Assembly (NCBI GenBank): GCA_964401685.1
Contig: CAYNZH010000055.1
Location: 1 to 10,131 of the forward strand
Origin: DASRQK01 sp964401685
GTDB taxonomy: Bacteria > Bacteroidota > Bacteroidia > Sphingobacteriales > Sphingobacteriaceae
Length of the DNA: 10,131 nt
Reading direction: 5' to 3'
Position 1 is the first letter of the stretch. Each line of letters starts with the position of its first letter. The position numbers and the translations under genes were made by a program. Shown piece after piece: positions 6,907 through 10,131 of this stretch. The notes beneath the pieces were generated by a model. That model was given only the letters and a program-made list of their open reading frames with translations. It did not search any database and was not told where the DNA came from.

Positions 6907-8028
6907 ATGAAATTTACATATTTGCTTTTAAGCCATTTTTTATTGGTGGTTTTCTATGGCAGTCACTCAACCGAGTCGGTGAGTGATGATCGTGTCAGAA
7001 TTTCCGGGTATATTGATGGGGCGGATAGCCAGAAAATGTATGTTTCCATTTCAGACTTTGGTATCCGTCTCGACAATGATGTGCTTTTAGATTCGGTGGT
7101 TCTTAAAGATGGACGTTTTGAGATGGAAGTGAATTCGAGAGGGGAGATACATTATTATAAGCTTCAAATTGAGGGCCAAGGCAATCTTTTTTTCGAGTTT
7201 ATTGCTAGTCCTGGAGACAGAGTGACTTACGCGGGTACTTTGGAACATTTTCGGTTTGGAAAAATCAATGGCAGCCGCCAAGACTCGATTTTCCGTGAAT
7301 TTAGGAAAATGGAAGCAGAATTCGTCAATAATCGTATCAATAAATATGGACAACTTTATAGAGAGGAACTAGATTTCACCAAAAAAAGTGAGTACCTAAA
7401 ACTCCATCAAGACGCGATAACCGGGTATAAGCTAGCTATTAAAGAGTTTTTGATCGATCACCCTGATTCATATGCGCCACTAGCTAAGTTTGAAGCCTGG
7501 GTATTTACGGAATTGGGAAAGGACTCAAGCCAAATTCTGTATGATGCATTGGATACTCAAGTAAAAAATACAAAAATCGGACGTCATATCGAAAAGATGC
7601 TCAGACTTCATCCAGGCAATGAATCCACTATTGGTAGATCCTTTCTCTGGGCCGAGTTAGAAACCAAAGATGGTCAAGCATTTGTGAGAACTAAACAAGA
7701 TGGAAGGACGCTGGTTGTCCTGTGGGCAAGTTGGTGCGGCCCTTGTAGGTCGGAGATCCCAAAACTAAAGGAAATATACGCAACAAAGGCCTCGGACCTT
7801 TCAATTATCAGTATTTCGATCGATACAAATAAAGAGGCTTGGTATTTAGCGATGGAACAGGAAAACATGCCTTGGGAACAGAATATTGCTTTACAAGGTG
7901 GTCGGTCAGCTTTGATGTACAGTCTCGGCGCTGTAAGCATTCCACAGCATTATCTGATTGATGAAAATGATGTGATAGTAGGTGCTTGGGAGCATCTTAA
8001 GAACATTCCCGCGGAAGTTTTGCAATAG
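6907..8028 (+). CDS. Exported TlpA-like thioredoxin protein with DUF4369-like N-domain
   Basis: A 373-residue protein. Residues 1-20 form a signal peptide without a lipobox Cys, so the product is probably periplasmic and soluble. Residues about 28-125 are beta-rich (RISGYIDGAD, SVVLKDGRFEMEV, FEFIASPGDRVTYAG) and resemble the DUF4369 domain common in Bacteroidota TlpA proteins. A helical middle follows at 125-235. Residues about 245-373 are a thioredoxin fold with the canonical WCGPC at 276-280 and cis-Pro346 in SIPQHYL. TlpA proteins usually reduce or isomerise disulfides in the envelope; here the six-Cys peptide encoded just upstream is an obvious candidate substrate (inference). The only cysteines are the two of the active site. 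It lies 74 nt after the peptide gene, with a hairpin in the gap. Confidence 0.88.
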   Translation: MKFTYLLLSHFLLVVFYGSHSTESVSDDRVRISGYIDGADSQKMYVSISDFGIRLDNDVLLDSVVLKDGRFEMEVNSRGEIHYYKLQIEGQGNLFFEFIASPGDRVTYAGTLEHFRFGKINGSRQDSIFREFRKMEAEFVNNRINKYGQLYREELDFTKKSEYLKLHQDAITGYKLAIKEFLIDHPDSYAPLAKFEAWVFTELGKDSSQILYDALDTQVKNTKIGRHIEKMLRLHPGNESTIGRSFLWAELETKDGQAFVRTKQDGRTLVVLWASWCGPCRSEIPKLKEIYATKASDLSIISISIDTNKEAWYLAMEQENMPWEQNIALQGGRSALMYSLGAVSIPQHYLIDENDVIVGAWEHLKNIPAEVLQ

Positions 8029-8080
8029 TTTTAACCTGACCTGAGAGTTAAATTGATCATTACAAAACTGAACAGACCAA

Positions 8081-8109
8081 ATGAAATTGTCTCGTTTCAG
8101 CAATTTCAT
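8081..8109. repeat. Inverted repeat after the first thioredoxin-like gene
   Basis: A perfect 9-bp inverted repeat, ATGAAATTG and CAATTTCAT, with an 11-nt loop. There is no T-run on either side, so it is not a clear terminator. It lies between the stop at 8028 and the second repeat block and has no counterpart near copy 1. It could be an mRNA 3'-end structure. Confidence 0.5.
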
Positions 8110-8149
8110 AATACACAAACATATGAGAAAGGAGCAAATCTTCCTGTAA

Positions 8150-8221
8150 GATAAAAAGCCGAAGCGCTGTCCAGGACAGCACTCCGACAAGTCAAGCCCA
8201 CTAAAGCAGGCATATAATTAT
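8150..8221 (-). ncRNA. Candidate minus-strand small RNA, copy 2
   Basis: Predicted minus-strand transcript of about 72 nt with the same plan as copy 1: -7 box TAAGTTTG at 8228-8235, body with TTTAGTGGGCTTGAC, and a 14-bp hairpin followed by T5. The single change in the stem relative to copy 1 turns an A-U pair into G-U on the minus strand, which keeps the helix; on the plus strand it creates a third A-C mismatch. This favours the minus strand as the functional RNA. The ends are estimates and no expression evidence exists. Confidence 0.5.
8158..8188 (-). terminator. Minus-strand intrinsic terminator, copy 2
   Basis: Arms 8158-8171 and 8175-8188, loop of 3, followed on the minus strand by T5 (8157-8153). 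All 14 pairs form on the minus strand if G-U pairs are allowed. On the plus strand three pairs are A-C mismatches and no T-run follows. Confidence 0.62.
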
Positions 8222-8227
8222 CTATTA

Positions 8228-8254
8228 CAAACTTACAGAAATTCTCCAATACAA
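8228..8254 (-). promoter_or_regulatory. Candidate minus-strand promoter, copy 2
   Basis: The minus strand reads GTTG, then 16 nt, then TAAGTTTG, a full TAnnTTTG match. It has the same position and spacing as in copy 1, although the spacer and flanks have changed at several positions. Confidence 0.45.
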
Positions 8255-8264
8255 CCGGTTTCTG

Positions 8265-8272
8265 TATCTTAA
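8265..8272 (+). promoter_or_regulatory. Possible -7 box of peptide gene 2
   Basis: TATCTTAA lies 11 nt before the ATG, as in copy 1, and the surrounding GGTTTCTGTATCTTAA is unchanged. No TTTG is present at -33 (it reads TTCT). Confidence 0.4.
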
Positions 8273-8283
8273 ATTTTAAAATC

Positions 8284-8532
8284 ATGAAAACTTTAAATAG
8301 TAGAAAAAACCAATATGGTAAAATATTGTCAAGAGAGCAATTGAAAAGTGTAACAGGCGGTACGTTGCCAATCGATGGTCAATGTGTATTGTTGCAGACT
8401 GATTCTGGAATGGCAAGTTGTTGGTACACTACTTCAACCCCCGATGAATTATTTCACAGAGTATATCCCGACCAAGAAGGCTATGCATGGGAAAATGTAG
8501 ATTGTGTAGAACACAATTGTACGATGAATTAA
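8284..8532 (+). CDS. Double-glycine-leader peptide with four-Cys acidic core
   Basis: An 82-residue precursor. Residues 1-26 are a GG leader ending LSREQLKSVTGG, close to the consensus for C39-processed peptides and to the leader encoded at 6605. The core is residues 27-82 (56 residues) with four cysteines, C34, C46, C74 and C79, which fits two disulfides. It has nine acidic residues against one arginine and two histidines, and is rich in aromatics (two Trp, three Tyr, one Phe). It shares no clear alignment with the first core beyond the acidic, Cys-containing character. Export by the C39 transporter and oxidation by the VKOR-DsbA protein are inferred from gene context. Function is unknown. 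A start further downstream would destroy the leader, so ATG 8284 is chosen. Confidence 0.9.
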   Translation: MKTLNSRKNQYGKILSREQLKSVTGGTLPIDGQCVLLQTDSGMASCWYTTSTPDELFHRVYPDQEGYAWENVDCVEHNCTMN

Positions 8533-8537
8533 TTTTT

Positions 8538-8577
8538 GAGGCGAGTTGAAGATCGTTGTGTTCATGCAACTCGCTTC
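8538..8577 (+). terminator. Hairpin between peptide 2 and its thioredoxin-like gene
   Basis: Arms 8538-8548 and 8567-8577 give 11 bp with one G-U, around an 18-nt loop, then TTACAAAATT. The T-run is poor, so this is more likely an attenuator or a stabilising 3' structure than a full terminator. It has the same place as the hairpin at 6847 but an unrelated sequence. Confidence 0.5.
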
Positions 8578-8597
8578 TTACAAAATTCACTTGAATC

Positions 8598-9605
8598 ATG
8601 AAAAACAGAATACTTATATTGTTAATCATTTCAAAGGCATTTTTGGGCTGTCAACACGGGGAAACGCAACGCATAGCACAGATGGATGGAGATACGTCAG
8701 ACCTCAGGTCCCTTGATGAAAATTCGGATCCATGTGTCAGGATTATCGATAGTTTGGAGAGTCACTATGCTGTTTTGATGCAATCATATCAGGCAAAATA
8801 CCAAGAGATAGGCGATCTGGACACTTTAAGGGCAAAATTAATGTCTTGGAACGGGGAATTAGGGAGATTTATTGAACAAAAATCAGCATCCGCTGAGAAT
8901 AGATTAGCTGAACACTATGCTGGGAAGAAGGCGCTTAAGCGCATGAATGACATCTTTGTAAGGAGATACATGAATGTTCTAAAAGCAACGCCAGCGGAGC
9001 AACTGGAATTTAAGGACGTAATGGGGCTGCCTAACTTTACTTACGGCTTGGCTTTTACTACGCTCGACGAAATTGAAGCGAAATTCTCCAGTTTGCCGGC
9101 TGATCTTCAAGAAAGGCTTGGCGGCGAAAATGCTTTTCCCAACTTTAAAAAGTACAGTTCTCTTGTTGGCCAATCTCTGGCAAATCAGGATGTATTAGAG
9201 GACATTAACGGGCAAACCTTCTCTTTGCATCAAATTTATCAGGGAAATTCTAAAGCTACCATCGTCTTCTTTGGTGCGTCATGGTGCGCTGCATGCCGCA
9301 ACGCCGAAAGCTGGTTTCACGACTGGCATCCGCAGTTAGACGGGCCTGATCTTCAGGTGCTGAATCTATCTATTGACAAAAATCCAACACATTGGCGAAA
9401 ATCTGTTGTAGACGACGATCTATCTTGGGCATCATACAGGATCCAGGAACCACAGGTATCTAGTTTGTACAGGCAGCTGAAACTAGGCGACGGCATCCCT
9501 ATTATTTTGCTGTTAGACGCTGACCATAAGGTAATTTTGGCCCACAATGACATTCGGGAAATCGTCAAGCAACTGCCGAACGTCCGTTTCGAAACGCGAA
9601 TTTAA
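8598..9605 (+). CDS. Thioredoxin-like lipoprotein with a WCAAC active site
   Basis: A 335-residue protein. Residues 1-18 form a lipoprotein signal with the lipobox FLGC and lipidated Cys18, so it is membrane-anchored. Residues about 40-195 are mainly helical with no domain I recognise. Residues about 200-335 are a thioredoxin fold: TIVFFGASWC, active site WCAAC (Cys230 and Cys233), NLSID, and cis-Pro301 in DGIPII. The usual TlpA pair is CGPC or CxPC; Ala-Ala between the cysteines should change the redox potential. Cys46 is an extra cysteine near the N-terminus. It follows the four-Cys peptide gene by 65 nt, mirroring the first cassette, but the N-terminal part does not resemble that of the protein encoded at 6907. 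A role in redox handling of the peptide, or in self-protection, is inference. Confidence 0.86.
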   Translation: MKNRILILLIISKAFLGCQHGETQRIAQMDGDTSDLRSLDENSDPCVRIIDSLESHYAVLMQSYQAKYQEIGDLDTLRAKLMSWNGELGRFIEQKSASAENRLAEHYAGKKALKRMNDIFVRRYMNVLKATPAEQLEFKDVMGLPNFTYGLAFTTLDEIEAKFSSLPADLQERLGGENAFPNFKKYSSLVGQSLANQDVLEDINGQTFSLHQIYQGNSKATIVFFGASWCAACRNAESWFHDWHPQLDGPDLQVLNLSIDKNPTHWRKSVVDDDLSWASYRIQEPQVSSLYRQLKLGDGIPIILLLDADHKVILAHNDIREIVKQLPNVRFETRI

Positions 9606-9693
9606 CAGCTCATGAAAGCACGCAGGATTATAACCCGTAGACCGATTTTTGAACAATGCGCAATCTGAATATCTCCGGCATGTGATATTGCTG

Positions 9694-9861
9694 ATGAAAG
9701 AGGAATTACCCGAAAAATTTAAAGCCTATGATAAAGACAAACTGGACAGAATCCTCAAGGACAGCAATGAACTCTACGCCACAAACCGTGCTTTTGTACT
9801 TCCCGGAATAATAAAAATCCAGGATAATTTTTTCAATAAATATAAGATTTCTCAAGAATAA
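9694..9861 (+). CDS. Small unrecognised ORF
   Basis: 55 residues from ATG 9694 (MKEELPEKFKAYDKDKLDR...). The same frame is open back to a TTG at 9649, which would give 70 residues. The composition is charged and looks helical, with no signal peptide or motif I know. A separate 18-codon ORF starts at ATG 9612 (MKARRIITRRPIFEQ) in another frame and ends just as this one begins, so this could be a decayed or frameshifted gene rather than an intact one. Confidence 0.4.
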   Translation: MKEELPEKFKAYDKDKLDRILKDSNELYATNRAFVLPGIIKIQDNFFNKYKISQE

Positions 9862-10063
9862 CGACTTAAAATATTCTAGATATGCTATTGTCAATCTTCG
9901 GTTACCTTGCTTCTGCATGTAACCACACCAGCTTGACATTATTGGTTGCTTCAAGCAAGCCTGAAGAAATGGATTGAAAAAACTAATCTTCAGTGTACTG
10001 AACCGAAATCAATAGACTATTTATCCAGCGGTTGTGTTGCAGTGATCAAAGTATGAGCATTGC
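9862..10063. other. Intergenic stretch with small inverted repeats
   Basis: I see no convincing gene on either strand. It holds a 6-bp inverted repeat (GGTTAC at 9900-9905 and GTAACC further on) and a 5-bp stem at 9989-10002 that, on the minus strand, is followed after 6 nt by six Ts. The latter could be a weak terminator for a minus-strand gene ending at 10064. Confidence 0.3.
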
Positions 10064-10131
10064 CTAGATTTTTAAAAGCAGCTTGACAAAGTCTTCCAAT
10101 TGATCAAATTGAGGATCATTCATCAGTTTGT
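10064..10131 (-). CDS. Possible 3' end of a minus-strand gene
   Basis: On the minus strand one frame runs in from the window edge and reads KLMNDPQFDQLEDFVKLLLKI before a stop at 10064. The amphipathic, protein-like composition and a weak terminator-like stem beyond the stop support a real C-terminus, but 21 codons are too few for certainty or for a family call. Confidence 0.33.
   Translation of the reverse strand, partial: KLMNDPQFDQLEDFVKLLLKI

Larger units (their letters stand above)
8123..8299. repeat. Intergenic repeat block, copy 2
   Basis: Second copy of the block at 6440-6620, with the same order of parts and the same orientation. Differences in the core are one G/A change at the left, one fewer A in the A-run, one T-to-C change in the right hairpin arm and one G-to-C change at the right. 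The spacer is 2 nt shorter and more diverged. The repeat together with the similar leaders points to an old duplication of a peptide cassette. Confidence 0.85.

Noticed and set aside
6440..8299. CRISPR or riboswitch reading of the repeated block
   Set aside because: There are only two copies 1.7 kb apart with genes between, and no cas genes. No known riboswitch pattern is seen, and the structure favours the opposite strand.
6605..9605. Lanthipeptide, radical-SAM or other modified-peptide cluster
   Set aside because: No modifying enzyme other than the disulfide machinery is present in the window; genes outside it cannot be excluded.

Overview
The window looks like Bacteroidota DNA, probably from the Sphingobacteriia/Cytophagia side. 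The grounds are promoter boxes of the Bacteroidota type (TTTG, 19 nt, then a TAnnTTTG-like box), A/T-rich start regions without clear Shine-Dalgarno sequences, and families typical of that phylum: a C39-peptidase ABC exporter, its HlyD partner, a VKOR-thioredoxin fusion, DUF4369-like/TlpA proteins and MORN_2 repeats. The species cannot be named from the sequence.

Layout. (1) 1-1039: the end of a membrane-anchored protein that begins outside the window, then a secreted protein with MORN_2 repeats; both look like the tail of a separate operon. (2) 1171-4648: a peptidase-containing ABC transporter and a HlyD-type adaptor, 13 nt apart, behind a good promoter. (3) 4770-6419: a three-part membrane protein with a catalytically dead C39-like domain, a VKOR domain and a DsbA-like thioredoxin, behind a promoter of the same design. 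(4) 6440-9605: two tandem cassettes, each made of a conserved intergenic block of about 180 bp, a short gene for a double-glycine-leader peptide with a Cys-rich core, a hairpin, and a gene for an exported thioredoxin-like protein. (5) 9606-10131: a small unrecognised ORF, about 200 nt with no evident gene, and possibly the 3' end of a minus-strand gene.

How the parts could work together (inference): the C39 domain of the transporter cuts the peptides after Gly-Gly and exports the cores through the HlyD adaptor. The VKOR-DsbA protein makes disulfides in cores that carry six and four cysteines. The two TlpA-like proteins then reduce, isomerise or otherwise handle the products in the cell envelope. 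Both cores are strongly acidic, unlike typical cationic bacteriocins, so a toxin role is not a safe assumption.

The least expected signal is in the repeated intergenic block. Read on the minus strand it has a TAnnTTTG box, about 75 nt of transcript, and a 14-bp hairpin followed by a run of five or six Us. Every non-Watson-Crick pair in the hairpin is G-U on the minus strand but A-C on the plus strand. This points to a pair of previously unannotated minus-strand small RNAs (or a dispersed palindromic element), one in front of each peptide gene.
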